Part shown: positions 41,576 through 51,031 of the stretch, in pieces
Layout: the number at the start of each line of letters is the position of its first letter
Position numbering within the stretch: position 1 is the stretch's first letter
Source of the DNA: Halorientalis litorea
Lineage (GTDB): Archaea > Halobacteriota > Halobacteria > Halobacteriales > Haloarculaceae
Length of the DNA stretch: 64,000 nucleotides
NCBI RefSeq assembly: GCF_023028225.1
Contig: NZ_CP095482.1
Coordinates: 62,001-126,000 of the forward strand
Direction: 5' to 3'
Notes under the pieces: model-generated
Told to the model about the DNA's origin: nothing
The model's database searches: none
The model's input: only the letters and a program-made list of their open reading frames with translations
Position numbers and translations under genes: made by a program

Positions 41576-41881
41576 ATGTATCATACGATGCACGACCTCA
41601 GTGCGTTCCAGCGTGACGTTCTCTACGTCCTCGCGGGACTCGAAACCCCGTACGGGCTCGCTGTCAAGTCCGAACTCGAAACCTACTACGAAGGCGAGGT
41701 GAACCATGGCCGACTCTACCCGAACCTCGACGAACTCGTGGAGCGCGGCTACGTGGAGAAAGGCGAGATAGACCGCCGAACGAACTCCTACGACTTGACC
41801 GACGAGGGGTGGCAGCTGCTCGCCGACCGTCGCCGGTGGGAGACGGGGAACCTCGAAAACGAGGAGCGCGCGGCCGTCTAA
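41576..41881 (+). CDS. PadR-family transcriptional regulator
   Basis: 101 aa from MYHTMHDLSAFQRDVLYVL. A PadR-type winged helix: DLSAFQRDVLYVLAGLETPYGLAVKSELETYYEGEVNHGRLYPNLDELVERGYVEKG and a C-terminal dimerisation helix LTDEGWQLLADRRRWE. No effector domain, as in short PadR-s1 members. Target unknown; nearby candidates are the 137-aa protein and the MBL-like gene downstream. Confidence 0.85.
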   Translation: MYHTMHDLSAFQRDVLYVLAGLETPYGLAVKSELETYYEGEVNHGRLYPNLDELVERGYVEKGEIDRRTNSYDLTDEGWQLLADRRRWETGNLENEERAAV

Positions 41882-41882
41882 G

Positions 41883-42563
41883 TCACCCGAGGACGAACTC
41901 TTTGAGCGTCTTCGCGTACAGCCCCGGTGACTTCGTCCGCGACCCGCGGAGTGCCGTTTCGAGTGCCCGCGTCGCGTCCTCGTGGACGCCCGCGCCGTGT
42001 CCAACCAGCACACGGTCCGGCGAGAACTGGCGGAGTTTCTTCGGCGGAATCAGGCGCAACATCGGGTGGACGCCGAGACGTTCGCTGGCCGCTCGGAAGT
42101 ACGACGCCGTCCCGACTGACTCGGGGACGACGAGCGTGTTCCGGTCCTCTATCAGCAGGGCCGCCTCCTGCCAGAACGCGTTGTCGACGAGTTTGTGGAC
42201 GCCGACGCCCGTGTCACCGAGTTCCCGGTACACGCGCTCGACGGGCGCGTCGAGTTTCCCCGCTACGCCGTCCATCCACTCCGGGACGTACACGGACACG
42301 TCGTGGCGGTTGGCCACCGTGTCGGCGTCGCGCTTGTGCCGGTCCAACAGCGTCACGACGCCGGCCACGTCGCCGAACTCGGCGAGCAAATCGTCCAGTC
42401 CGTCCACGTCGACGGGGTCGACGACCCACACCTCGCCGTCGACGGCGAACGCGTGACTCGCACGCTGCATCCGCTCGTCGGGGTAGGCTATCCAGCCCAC
42501 GCCCTCGTCACGCCGGTCGATTTCCTCGAAGTCCGTCGCTGGGCCGGAACCTTTCATCGGCAT
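41883..42563 (-). CDS. MBL-fold-like protein lacking a clear metal motif
   Basis: 226 aa from MPMKGSGPATDFEEIDRRDEG. The layout AFAVDGEVWVVDPVDVDGLDDLLAEFGDVAGVVTLLDRHKRDADTVANRHDVSVYVPEWM recalls the metallo-beta-lactamase core with HKRDAD in place of HxHxDH, and GHGAGVHEDA later. Possibly a divergent member that kept the fold; enzymatic function is doubtful. Convergent with PadR and divergent from the VOC protein. Confidence 0.62.
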   Translation of the reverse strand: MPMKGSGPATDFEEIDRRDEGVGWIAYPDERMQRASHAFAVDGEVWVVDPVDVDGLDDLLAEFGDVAGVVTLLDRHKRDADTVANRHDVSVYVPEWMDGVAGKLDAPVERVYRELGDTGVGVHKLVDNAFWQEAALLIEDRNTLVVPESVGTASYFRAASERLGVHPMLRLIPPKKLRQFSPDRVLVGHGAGVHEDATRALETALRGSRTKSPGLYAKTLKEFVLG

Positions 42564-42653
42564 ACCCCGAGACACGGGGGCCGCAACCAAAAAGACACAC
42601 ATCCTACGTCGCGACGGCAGGAGAGCTAAGGCCGACCGCATCGAAGTCGGGGT

Positions 42654-43343
42654 ATGCTCGGTGGCCCACGCTGGTTGGCACTCGAAGTGAAGTACCTCGA
42701 CCGTGCCCGGTCGTTCTACGAGACGTTTCTCGGCCTCGAACCGGTGCGGGAGACGGACACGGAGGTGGCGTTCGCGGCGGGCGAGACGGACCTGATTCTC
42801 CGCCGCCCCAGCACGGTCCCACGGGGCGGCCTCCACACCCACTACGCGCTTGCGACGCCGTTCGAGGCGTACGACGGCTGGGTCGACCGACTCTCCGAGC
42901 GGTTCGACCTCGTGGAAGAGCAGTTCGGGTCGGCGAAGTCCCTGTACTTCTACGACACGGAGGGCAACTGCGTCGAAATCGGCCAGCGCGAGGGTGAGGG
43001 CGACGGCATCACCGGCCTGTTCGAGGTCGTGCTAGAGGTCACCGACCTCGACCGGGCGGAGTCGTTCTACCGCGCGCTCGGGTTGGACGTGATGGGACGG
43101 GGCGACGAACGGCGCCGGGTCAGACTCACCGCTGGGGCGTTCGACCTCGAACTCTGGGAGCCACAACTTGGCCTCGCGGACGGGCGCGGCGGGGTCCACG
43201 TCGACCTCGGGGTGACGGCTGACGACCCGGCGGCGGCCGCGGACGCGGTCGCTGAGGACGCTCGCTCGGTGACGACGCTCGCGGAGGGCGTCCGGGTGAC
43301 GGACCGGGACGGACACTGCCTGACGTTCGTCTCGCCCGAGTAA
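42654..43343 (+). CDS. Two-domain VOC (glyoxalase/dioxygenase-like) protein
   Basis: 229 aa with two VOC modules: LALEVKYLDRARSFYETFLGLEPVRETD, LYFYDTEGNCVEIGQRE in the first, and FEVVLEVTDLDRAESFYRALGLDVMGRGDERR, GVRVTDRDGHCLTFVSPE in the second. Glu and His metal ligands are partly preserved (VEIGQ, DLEL). It resembles glyoxalase or catechol-dioxygenase-type VOC proteins of unknown substrate. Ends 19 bases before a convergent gene. Confidence 0.87.
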   Translation: MLGGPRWLALEVKYLDRARSFYETFLGLEPVRETDTEVAFAAGETDLILRRPSTVPRGGLHTHYALATPFEAYDGWVDRLSERFDLVEEQFGSAKSLYFYDTEGNCVEIGQREGEGDGITGLFEVVLEVTDLDRAESFYRALGLDVMGRGDERRRVRLTAGAFDLELWEPQLGLADGRGGVHVDLGVTADDPAAAADAVAEDARSVTTLAEGVRVTDRDGHCLTFVSPE

Positions 43344-43362
43344 CACTCCGCCGACCGACGGC

Positions 43363-43653
43363 CTACAGCCGGTCGGTGTCGATGACGACGCCGGGCGGCG
43401 TGACGAGGAGGAAATCGCGGAACTTCATCAGCGTGCCCCCCGCGTCGGAAATATCGCGGGCGAACCCGGCGGCGAGTTCGTTCACGTCGCCCTCCACTGC
43501 GAGGACGAGCACCGCACCGCCGTCGACCTCCGCCAGCCACTCTTCGTCGGCCGTCGTCCCGTCGAGAACGCCGAGGACGATGCGGCTCCCCTCGCCTCCT
43601 TCGCTCTCCATCTGGTCCTCGACTGCCTGCAAGTCGAGGTCGATGTCGACCAT
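43363..43653 (-). CDS. DUF5779-like small protein
   Basis: 96 aa from MVDIDLDLQAVEDQMESEGG. Central EGSRIVLGVLDGTTADEEWLAEVDGGAVLVLAVEGDVNELAAGFARDISDAGG and MKFRDFLLVTPPGVVIDTDRL are what I recall of a haloarchaeal DUF5779-type family. Soluble, no signal. Function unknown. Confidence 0.7.
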   Translation of the reverse strand: MVDIDLDLQAVEDQMESEGGEGSRIVLGVLDGTTADEEWLAEVDGGAVLVLAVEGDVNELAAGFARDISDAGGTLMKFRDFLLVTPPGVVIDTDRL

Positions 43654-43757
43654 AGCGGTACCTCGGCGGGACACCGCAAAAACCCTCGCCTCTCGGGCGT
43701 CGAACTCCCCTCGGACGGGCCGTGTTCGGCTGTCCGTCCCGGAGACCGACGGACAGG

Positions 43758-43765
43758 TTTATATA
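43758..43765 (+). promoter_or_regulatory. TATA-box of leuA
   Basis: tttatata ahead of an ATG at 43795; predicted start of transcription about 43788-43790, giving a leader of only a few bases. It therefore points to 43795 as the intended leuA start. Confidence 0.65.
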
Positions 43766-43794
43766 CTGTGCCCGGACTTGATACAGACGCAATA

Positions 43795-45016
43795 ATGTCC
43801 AACAGTAACGAGGGCACGTCGGAATCTCCGGCGGATCGAGTTCTTCCAGGGCACACTGGATTCCACTTCTGAGATACAAGAAGCACGGATTTTCGACACC
43901 ACGCTCCGCGACGGGGAGCAGTCACCACGCACGTCGTTCTCGTACGACGACAAACGCGAGATAGCGACGGTGCTGGACGACATGGGGACCCACGTCATCG
44001 AGGCGGGGTTCCCGGTCAACTCCGACGCGGAGTTCGAGGCTGTCCGCGACATCGCGGCGGACGCCACCCGCAGTACCGTCTGTGGGTTGGCGCGTGTTGT
44101 CGAAGCAGACGTAGAGGCGGCGCTCGACTCGGGGGTCGACATGGTACACGTCTTCGTGTCCACCAGCGACGTCCAACTGCAGGACTCCATGCACGCCACC
44201 CGCGAGGAGGCGAAGGAGGCCGCAGTCGAGTCAGTCGAGCGCGTGAACGAGGCCGGTGTCGAGTGCATGTTCTCGCCCATGGACGCGACCCGGACCGACG
44301 AGCAGTTCCTCGTCGACGTGGTGCAGGCGGCCGACGAGGCCGGTGCGGACTGGGTGAACATCCCCGACACCGTCGGGGTGGCCACGCCGCGGCGGTTCTA
44401 CGACATGGTCGGGAAAGTCGTCGACGCCATCGACGCGCGCGTCGACGTTCACACCCACGACGACTTCGGACTGGCGGGGGCGAACGCCCTGTCGGGCTAC
44501 GAAGCGGGCGCGAGTCAGGCCCAGGTGTCGGTCAACGGCATCGGCGAGCGGGCCGGCAACGCGGCCTACGAAGAGGTCGTGATGGCCCTCGAGAGTCTCT
44601 ACGATGTCGACACAAAAATCGACACGACCCGCATCACGGAGCTGTCGCGGCTGGTCGAGGACCGCTCGACGATTCCGGTCCCCGCGAACAAGCCCGTGGT
44701 CGGCGAGAACGCCTTCTCACACGAGAGCGGCATCCACGCCGCGGGTATCATCGAGAACTCCGATACCTTCGAGCCGGGCGTCATGACGCCGGACATGGTC
44801 GGGGCCGAACGCGAGTTGGTCCTCGGCAAGCACACCGGGCACCACTCCGTGCGCGAACGGCTCGTCGACGCCGGGTTCGACCCGACGGACGAGGAAGTCC
44901 GGGAAGTGACCCGCCGCGTCAAGGACTACGGTGCCGAGAAACAGCGGGTGACGATGGACGTGCTGGAGAAGTTCGCCCGCGAAGTCGGCGTCAAAGAAGA
45001 GGAGGTACGGGTCTGA
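43795..45016 (+). CDS. leuA: 2-isopropylmalate synthase, apparent +1 frameshift near the 5' end
   Basis: First committed step of leucine synthesis: acetyl-CoA plus 2-oxoisovalerate. The body has RIFDTTLRDGEQSPRTSFSYDDK, THVIEAGFPVNSDAEF, CMFSPMDATRTDEQFLVDV, VDVHTHDDFGLAGANAL (metal His) and SVNGIGERAGNAAYEE. It ends EEEVRV without the allosteric LeuA dimer domain, a short type. The only start behind the TATA box is ATG 43795, but its frame ends at TGA 43870; the body frame has no ATG/GTG/TTG between the stop at 43793 and GTG 43970, after the catalytic N-terminus. Deleting one G of ccggcgg near 43829 joins both into one protein. Confidence 0.82.
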
Positions 45017-45085
45017 GATGACCCTCCCCTCGGTCGCAGTGACCCCCGAGCCACGGGTAAACCGGACGCGTAAGACTCGGAACAG

Positions 45086-45090
45086 TTATA
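45086..45090 (+). promoter_or_regulatory. TATA-like box in front of the ilvB leader ORF
   Basis: ttata about 27-30 bases before ATG 45118, so transcription of the ilvB operon could start here with the leader ORF leaderless. Confidence 0.5.
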
Positions 45091-45117
45091 CTGCTCCGCA
45101 GTCCTACGTTCGACTCG

Positions 45118-45201
45118 ATGACACCACGGAGCGGGTTCGCGGACGCACCAACGACCAGCCCCGTGGCTGCACTTCTCGCGGGTATCGTAGGGGCCCAATA
45201 G
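45118..45201 (+). CDS. Putative 27-codon leader peptide ahead of ilvB
   Basis: Reads MTPRSGFADAPTTSPVAALL then AGIVGAQ and a TAG. Five of the last twelve residues are Val, Leu, Leu, Ile and Val (V16, L19, L20, I23, V24), and two codons (ctt, gta) are rare in such G+C-rich DNA. A TATA-like box at the right distance suggests it is translated from a leaderless RNA 91 bases upstream of ilvB. A GGGGC/GCCCC hairpin covers its stop. It may be a regulatory leader for branched-chain amino-acid supply, or chance; no conservation data are available here. Confidence 0.5.
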   Translation: MTPRSGFADAPTTSPVAALLAGIVGAQ

Positions 45202-45205
45202 CCCC
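45190..45205 (+). promoter_or_regulatory. GC hairpin at the leader stop codon
   Basis: Arms ggggc (45190-45194) and gcccc (45201-45205) with loop ccaata. It spans the TAG of the leader ORF. No T-tract follows, so it is not an intrinsic terminator by itself; a ribosome at the end of the leader would melt it. Confidence 0.4.
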
Positions 45206-45292
45206 GCACACCTCTCACACCGACGGTTTCCCGGGAGCGTTCACAGACCGAGTACGGAGCGTATCAGACATGCACACAATGGAGACAGGACA

Positions 45293-47086
45293 ATGAGCGA
45301 ACAGGCAAAGAAGCCACACGCGGACGAAGTCGAGACGGAAGCGACCAGAGAGTCACGCACCCAACCGGAGGGCGAGAGCCACGTCGAACCCGTCGAGACG
45401 GGTGCCGACGCCGTCGTCAAGGCGTTGAAGACGGCGGGCGTCGAGTACCTCTTCGGCGTTCAGGGTGGGGCTATCATGCCCGTCTACGACGCACTCTATC
45501 AAGAAACTGATATGAAACACATCACGATGGCCCACGAGCAGGGGGCGGTCCACGCGGCCGACGCCTACGGCATCGTGACGGGCGACCCCGGCGTCTGTAT
45601 GGCGACGTCCGGCCCCGGGGCGACGAACCTCGTCACCGGCATCGCCGACGCCAACATGGACTCGGACCCGCTCATCGCGCTGACGGGGCAAGTGCCGACG
45701 GACTTGGTGGGCAACGACGCCTTCCAAGAGACAGACACTATCGGCGTCACACAGCCGATAACGAAGTTCAACCACTTCGCCGCCTCGCCGGACGAGGTGG
45801 GCGACGACGTGGGTACCGCGTTCGCGCTGGCGAACGAGGGCCGGCAGGGGCCGACGCTGGTCGACCTACCCAAGGACGTGACCCAACCGGAGACGGACGT
45901 GGAACCGGGCAAGCCGGAAACCCCGGACACGTACAACCCGCCCGAGGAAGCCGACGAGGAGAGCGTCGAGGCCGCCGCCGAGACGCTGATGGACGCCGAC
46001 CGCCCGCTGATTCTGGCGGGCGGGGGCGTCATCAAGGGCGAGGCCAGCCACGAACTCACCGAGTTCGCCACCGAGTACGGCATCCCCGTGGTCACGACGA
46101 TGCCGGGCACGGGCGCGTTCCCCGAGACGAACGACCTGAGCCTCGAAATCGTCGGGATGCACGGCACCGGCTACGGGAACCTCGCAATCACGATGACCGA
46201 CTGCCTGCTGGCGGTCGGGACGCGCTTCGACGACCGCTTGACCGGCGGCGTCGATTCGTTCGCGCCGGACGCGGGGGTCATCCACGTCGACATCGACCCC
46301 GCCGAAATCAGCAAGAACGTCCACGCGGACTACCCGCTGTTGGGCGACGCGGGAACGGTCATCGAGCAGTTGGACGACGAGATGACCCGGGACCCGCCCG
46401 CCGAGGCGTGGCGTGAGCAGTGCCAGCAGTGGAAAGACGAGTATCCGATGGACTACGAGATGCCCGAGGACCGACCGCTCAAACCGCAGTACGTCGTCGA
46501 GCGGTACGACGACGTCGCGCCGGCGGACACCATCGTCACGGCCGGCGTGGGCCAACACCAGATGTGGGCGTGGCAGTACTGGACGTGGACCAAGCCCCGG
46601 ACGTGGGTCACCTCCCACGGCCTCGGGACGATGGGGTACGGCTTCCCGGCGGCCATCGGCGCGAAGATAGCCGAACCGGACCGCGAAGTCGTCGCCTTCG
46701 AGGGTGACGGCTCGTTCCTGATGACGAGTCAGGAACTGTCCGTGGCCGTGCGGGAGAACCTCGATATCGTCATCGTCGTCCTGAACAACGAGGCGGTCGG
46801 GATGGTCCGCCAGTGGCAGGACGGCTTCTACGAGGGCCGTCGGATGGCCTCGGAGTATCCGTGGGTTCCCGAGTTCGACAAACTCGCGGAGGCGTACGGT
46901 GCCAAGGGCTTCCGACTGGAAGACGAGGAGAACGTCGACGACGTCATCGAACAGGCACGGGAGTACGACGGGCCGGCAGTCATCGACGCCATCATCGACC
47001 CCGCGGAGAACGTCTACCCGATGGTGCCAAGCGGCGGTGACAACGGCCTGTTCGCGCTCTCCGAGGACCAACTGGACGATATCTAA
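45293..47086 (+). CDS. ilvB: Acetolactate synthase large (catalytic) subunit
   Basis: 597 aa. ThDP- and FAD-dependent enzyme making acetolactate or acetohydroxybutyrate for valine, leucine and isoleucine. Motifs: TAGVEYLFGVQGGAIMP, MAHEQGAVHAADAY (catalytic Glu), GPGATNLVTGIADANMDS, and the ThDP motif FEGDGSFLMTSQELSVAVRENLDIVIVVLNN. A 25-residue acidic N-terminal extension is haloarchaeal. A ggag sequence 8 bases before the ATG gives a Shine-Dalgarno-like site, consistent with a leadered message. IlvN follows 2 bases after the stop. Confidence 0.96.
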   Translation: MSEQAKKPHADEVETEATRESRTQPEGESHVEPVETGADAVVKALKTAGVEYLFGVQGGAIMPVYDALYQETDMKHITMAHEQGAVHAADAYGIVTGDPGVCMATSGPGATNLVTGIADANMDSDPLIALTGQVPTDLVGNDAFQETDTIGVTQPITKFNHFAASPDEVGDDVGTAFALANEGRQGPTLVDLPKDVTQPETDVEPGKPETPDTYNPPEEADEESVEAAAETLMDADRPLILAGGGVIKGEASHELTEFATEYGIPVVTTMPGTGAFPETNDLSLEIVGMHGTGYGNLAITMTDCLLAVGTRFDDRLTGGVDSFAPDAGVIHVDIDPAEISKNVHADYPLLGDAGTVIEQLDDEMTRDPPAEAWREQCQQWKDEYPMDYEMPEDRPLKPQYVVERYDDVAPADTIVTAGVGQHQMWAWQYWTWTKPRTWVTSHGLGTMGYGFPAAIGAKIAEPDREVVAFEGDGSFLMTSQELSVAVRENLDIVIVVLNNEAVGMVRQWQDGFYEGRRMASEYPWVPEFDKLAEAYGAKGFRLEDEENVDDVIEQAREYDGPAVIDAIIDPAENVYPMVPSGGDNGLFALSEDQLDDI

Positions 47087-47088
47087 CA

Positions 47089-47739
47089 ATGACAGGAAAA
47101 CTCCCCGGCCCGGCCCCCGACGAGCGAGCACGACCGGAGGGGCGGCGCAACGACCAAGGGATTCGCATCGACCCGGAAGCCGAAGCCGAACACGAACCGC
47201 GCATGGCGGTGCTGTCGGCACTCGTCGAACACCGCCCCGGCGTCCTCGCCGAGGTGTCCGGCCTGTTCAGCCGTCGGCAGTTCAACATCGAGAGTCTCAC
47301 CGTCGGCACGACTGTCGACGACGAGCGGGCACGGATGACCATCGTCATCGAGGAGCCGGAACCCGGCATCGAGCAGGCGAAAAAGCAACTCCGAAAGCTC
47401 GTGCCGGTCGTCTCGGTGCGGGAACTCGACCCCGACGCCATCGAGCGCGAACTGGTCATCCTCAAGGTGAACGGCGAGGACCCGGACAAGGTCCAAGCCA
47501 TCACTGAGATGTACGACGGTGACACTCTGGACGCCGGACCGCGCACCATCACCGTCGAGATAACCGGCGACGACCAGAAGATAGACGACGCCATCGACGC
47601 GTACAAGCAGTTCGGCATCCGGGAAATCGTCCGAACCGGCTACGCGGCACTGGCGCGTGGCGAACAGCCGACGGCCGAGATAGAGGAGACGGTGAAGCTA
47701 ACTGCGGACAGCAAGGAGGTTCCAGCGGACGATGACTGA
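47089..47739 (+). CDS. ilvN: Acetolactate synthase small (regulatory) subunit
   Basis: 216 aa. The N-terminal 40 acidic residues precede an ACT domain ([51 protein letters not shown]) that binds valine for feedback inhibition, and a C-terminal ferredoxin-like domain ([47 protein letters not shown]). It overlaps ilvC by 8 bases. Complex with IlvB in the cytoplasm. Confidence 0.95.
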   Translation: MTGKLPGPAPDERARPEGRRNDQGIRIDPEAEAEHEPRMAVLSALVEHRPGVLAEVSGLFSRRQFNIESLTVGTTVDDERARMTIVIEEPEPGIEQAKKQLRKLVPVVSVRELDPDAIERELVILKVNGEDPDKVQAITEMYDGDTLDAGPRTITVEITGDDQKIDDAIDAYKQFGIREIVRTGYAALARGEQPTAEIEETVKLTADSKEVPADDD

Positions 47740-48727
47740 CGAATTTACCACCGAGATTTACTACGACGAGAACGCGGACGTATCGCACATCGAAGACAAG
47801 ACAGTCGCCGTGCTCGGCTACGGGAGTCAGGGCCACGCACACGCCCTCAACCTCTCCGACAGCGGCGTCGACGTGCTCGTCGGCCTCCGCAAGTCGTCGT
47901 CCTCCCGGGGGGCCGCCGAGGACGAAGGGCTGACCGTCACGACGCCCGCGGAGGCCGCCGCCGAGGCGGACGTGGTGATGCTGCTGGTGCCGGACACGGT
48001 CCAGCCAGCCGTCTACGACGACATCCGCGATGGTCTCGACGCGGGTGACACGCTGATGTTCGCCCACGGGTTCAACATCCACTACGGCCAGATAGAACCA
48101 CCCGAGGACGTGGACGTGTCGATGGTCGCCCCCAAGTCCCCGGGCCACCTCGTCCGCCGGAACTACGAGAAGGGCGAGGGGACGCCGGGCCTGCTCGCCG
48201 TCTATCAGGACACGACCGGCGAGGTGAAACAGGAAGGCCTCGCTTACGCGAAGGCCATCGGCTGTACCCGGGCGGGCGTCATCGAGACGACGTTCCGCGA
48301 GGAAGTCGAGACGGACCTGTTCGGCGAGCAGGCGGTGCTGTGTGGCGGCGTGACCGAGATGGTCAAGACCGGCTTCGAGACGCTGGTCGACGCCGGCTAC
48401 AGCCCCGAGATGGCGTACTTCGAGTGCCTGAACGAACTCAAACTCATCGTGGACCTGATGTACGAGGGCGGCCACATGGAGATGTGGAACTCCGTCTCCG
48501 ACACCGCCGAGTACGGCGGCCTGACCCGCGGCGAGGAGGTCATCGACCGCGAGGGCATGGAGGAGATTCTGGAGGGCGTGCAGAACGGCGAGTTCGCACG
48601 CGAGTGGATTTCCGAAAATCAGGCTCACCGGCCATCCTACAAGCAGTACCGGCAGGCCGAACAGGACCACCAGATAGAGGCAGTCGGGTCGCGACTGCGC
48701 GAGTTGTTCGCGTGGGAGGCAGAATGA
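47732..48727 (+). CDS. ilvC: Ketol-acid reductoisomerase
   Basis: 331 aa, class I. Rossmann motif [28 protein letters not shown] binds [18 protein letters not shown] and [30 protein letters not shown] supply the Mg ligands (Asp and Glu), and [19 protein letters not shown] completes the knotted domain. Second step of Val/Leu/Ile synthesis. The start overlaps ilvN and the end overlaps the 40-aa gene. Confidence 0.96.
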   Translation: MTDEFTTEIYYDENADVSHIEDKTVAVLGYGSQGHAHALNLSDSGVDVLVGLRKSSSSRGAAEDEGLTVTTPAEAAAEADVVMLLVPDTVQPAVYDDIRDGLDAGDTLMFAHGFNIHYGQIEPPEDVDVSMVAPKSPGHLVRRNYEKGEGTPGLLAVYQDTTGEVKQEGLAYAKAIGCTRAGVIETTFREEVETDLFGEQAVLCGGVTEMVKTGFETLVDAGYSPEMAYFECLNELKLIVDLMYEGGHMEMWNSVSDTAEYGGLTRGEEVIDREGMEEILEGVQNGEFAREWISENQAHRPSYKQYRQAEQDHQIEAVGSRLRELFAWEAE

Positions 48728-48846
48728 CCGACGACGCGACCGACGAGACGGAGCAGATGGCGGACGTAGACCACACACCACCCCACGGCGAGGGCGTCAA
48801 CCGCGCCTTCGAGCGGGGCACCGAAGGGAAGAACGAGACGACATGA
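48724..48846 (+). CDS. 40-aa microprotein between ilvC and leuC
   Basis: [20 protein letters not shown] then [20 protein letters not shown]. It overlaps ilvC by 4 bases at its start and leuC by 4 at its end, so it is translationally locked into the operon. The [16 protein letters not shown] part looks conserved-type and unlike random acidic sequence. No function known; a regulator of, or subunit for, ilvC or leuCD is possible. Confidence 0.7.
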   Translation: MTDDATDETEQMADVDHTPPHGEGVNRAFERGTEGKNETT

Positions 48847-50264
48847 GCGAGAACACACTGTACGACAAAGTCTGGGACAGGCACAAGGTGACGACACTCC
48901 CGAACGGGCAGGACCAACTGTTCATCGGTCTCCACCTCATCCACGAGGTGACGAGTCCGCAGGCGTTCGGGATGCTGAAAGAGCGTGACCTCGACGTCGC
49001 GCGTCCGGACCTGACGCTGGCGACGGTCGACCACATCGTGCCGACGGCGGACCAGTCGCGGCCGTACAGCGACGACGCCGCCGAAGAGATGATGTCCGAA
49101 CTGGAGGAGAACGTCCGCGACGCGGACATCGAGTTCCTCTCGCCCGAGACCGGTGACCAGGGCATCGTCCACGTCATCGGTCCGGAGCAGGGACTGACTC
49201 AACCCGGCAAGACAATCGTCTGTGGCGACAGCCACACGTCGACCCACGGGGCCTTCGGCGCGCTCGCGTTCGGTATCGGGACCAGCCAGATTCGGGACGT
49301 GCTGGCGACCCAGACCATCGCGATGGAGAAACAGAAGGTCCGGAAGATTCAGGTCGACGGTGAACTCGAGGAGGGTGTCGAGGCGAAAGACATCATCCTC
49401 GAAATCATCCGCCGGCTCGGAACCGAGGGCGGCGTCGGCTACGTCTACGAGTACGCCGGCGAAGCCATCGAGGACCTCGGCATGGAGGGCCGGATGTCTA
49501 TTTGCAACATGTCCATCGAGGGCGGTGCCCGTGCGGGCTACGTCAACCCCGACGAGACCACCTACGACTGGTTGCAGGAGACGGACCACTTCCAAGAGAA
49601 CCCCGAGGAGTTCGAGAAACTGAAGCCCTACTGGGAGTCCATCCGCAGCGACGAGGACGCGGAGTACGACGACGTTGTTACCATCGACGCGAGCGAACTG
49701 GAGCCCGTCGTCACGTGGGGTACCACCCCGGGACAGGGCGTCGGCATCACTGACCCGATTCCCGCGCCCGAGGACCTGCCCGCGGAGAAACAGGACACGG
49801 CCCGCCGCGCACAGGAACACATGCAGGTCGAACCGGGCGACACGATGGAGGGCTACGACATCGACGTGGCCTTCCTCGGGTCCTGTACGAACGCCCGACT
49901 GCCGGACCTGCGCCGCGCGGCGACGATTGTCGAGGGTCGCGAGGTTCCCGACGACGTGCGCGCGTTCGTCGTGCCGGGGAGCCAGCGCGTCCAGAGGGCC
50001 GCCGAGGAAGAGGGTCTGAAGGACGTGTTCGAGGCCGCCGGGTTCGACTGGCGTAACGCCGGCTGTTCGATGTGTCTGGGTATGAACGAGGACCAGCTAG
50101 AGGGTGACGAGGCGTGCGCCTCCTCCTCGAACCGGAACTTCATCGGTCGACAGGGGAGTAAGGACGGGCGGACCGTCCTGATGAACCCCCAGATGGTCGC
50201 CGCGGCGGCCATCAACGGCGAGGTCACTGACGTTCGCGAACTGGAGGAGGTGGTCTCGGTATGA
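48843..50264 (+). CDS. leuC: 3-isopropylmalate dehydratase large subunit
   Basis: 473 aa. Aconitase-fold [4Fe-4S] enzyme isomerising 2- to 3-isopropylmalate. Motifs: [51 protein letters not shown], and cysteines of the cluster in [13 protein letters not shown] and [18 protein letters not shown]. Later [29 protein letters not shown]. Overlaps leuD by four bases. Confidence 0.96.
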   Translation: MSENTLYDKVWDRHKVTTLPNGQDQLFIGLHLIHEVTSPQAFGMLKERDLDVARPDLTLATVDHIVPTADQSRPYSDDAAEEMMSELEENVRDADIEFLSPETGDQGIVHVIGPEQGLTQPGKTIVCGDSHTSTHGAFGALAFGIGTSQIRDVLATQTIAMEKQKVRKIQVDGELEEGVEAKDIILEIIRRLGTEGGVGYVYEYAGEAIEDLGMEGRMSICNMSIEGGARAGYVNPDETTYDWLQETDHFQENPEEFEKLKPYWESIRSDEDAEYDDVVTIDASELEPVVTWGTTPGQGVGITDPIPAPEDLPAEKQDTARRAQEHMQVEPGDTMEGYDIDVAFLGSCTNARLPDLRRAATIVEGREVPDDVRAFVVPGSQRVQRAAEEEGLKDVFEAAGFDWRNAGCSMCLGMNEDQLEGDEACASSSNRNFIGRQGSKDGRTVLMNPQMVAAAAINGEVTDVRELEEVVSV

Positions 50265-50878
50265 CTGGCGACTCCGAGGACGCCGAAATTCCGGAAGTCG
50301 AGCGGGTCACCGGTACCGGCATCCCGATTCGCGGGAACGACATCGACACCGACCAGATAATCCCGGCGCGGTTCATGAAGGTCGTTACCTTCGACGGCCT
50401 CGGGCAGTTCTCCTTCTTCGACCTCCGGTTCGACGAGGACGACAACGAGAAGGACCACCCGATGAACGAGGACCGGTTCCGGGACGCCAACGTGATGGTC
50501 GTCAACCAGAACTTCGGCTGTGGGTCCTCGCGCGAACACGCCCCGCAGGCACTGATGCGGTGGGGCATCGACGCGTTCATCGGCGAGTCCTTCGCCGAAA
50601 TCTTCGCCGGCAACTGTCTCGCGCTCGGGTTACCGACCGTGACGGCCGACCGAGAGACCGTCGAGGACATCCAGAACTTCGTCGAGGAGAACCCCGACGC
50701 CGAACTCGACATCGACATCGCGGCGGAAACCGTCACCTACGACGACACGACTGTCGACGTGACCGTCGACGAGGGCCAGCGGAAGGCACTCGTCGAGGGG
50801 ATTTGGGACACGACGGCACTGATGAAGTCGAACCAGACGGCGATTCAGGAGACGGCCGACTCCCTGCCGTACGTGTAG
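50261..50878 (+). CDS. leuD: 3-isopropylmalate dehydratase small subunit
   Basis: 205 aa. [21 protein letters not shown] and [41 protein letters not shown] are the LeuD swivel-domain signatures. It forms a heterodimer with LeuC. A gap of 153 bases to leuB contains no gene. Confidence 0.96.
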   Translation: MTGDSEDAEIPEVERVTGTGIPIRGNDIDTDQIIPARFMKVVTFDGLGQFSFFDLRFDEDDNEKDHPMNEDRFRDANVMVVNQNFGCGSSREHAPQALMRWGIDAFIGESFAEIFAGNCLALGLPTVTADRETVEDIQNFVEENPDAELDIDIAAETVTYDDTTVDVTVDEGQRKALVEGIWDTTALMKSNQTAIQETADSLPYV

Positions 50879-51031
50879 TCACGCGGCGTTTCACGCTCGT
50901 TTTCGTTGTTCCGTACGCGTCCTGCTCGGGGCTTGGCGACAGGCCCGCGTACCGTGTGGTGGCGAGTGGGTCGAGCGTGCCGCTCCAGAGAAACCGTAAC
51001 CCTATTCGCCCGCGGGGCCACCTGCAGAGGT

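Noticed and set aside
42195-42629. Plus-strand frame antisense to the MBL-like gene
   Set aside because: Val/His/Asp-rich shadow sequence; the minus-strand frame shows ordered beta-alpha segments and a better start.
45018-45296. A 92-codon frame filling the leuA-ilvB gap
   Set aside because: Arg/Thr/Gly-rich with no domain; it overlaps the better-supported leader ORF, which has a TATA box and Val/Leu/Ile content, and it has no promoter of its own.
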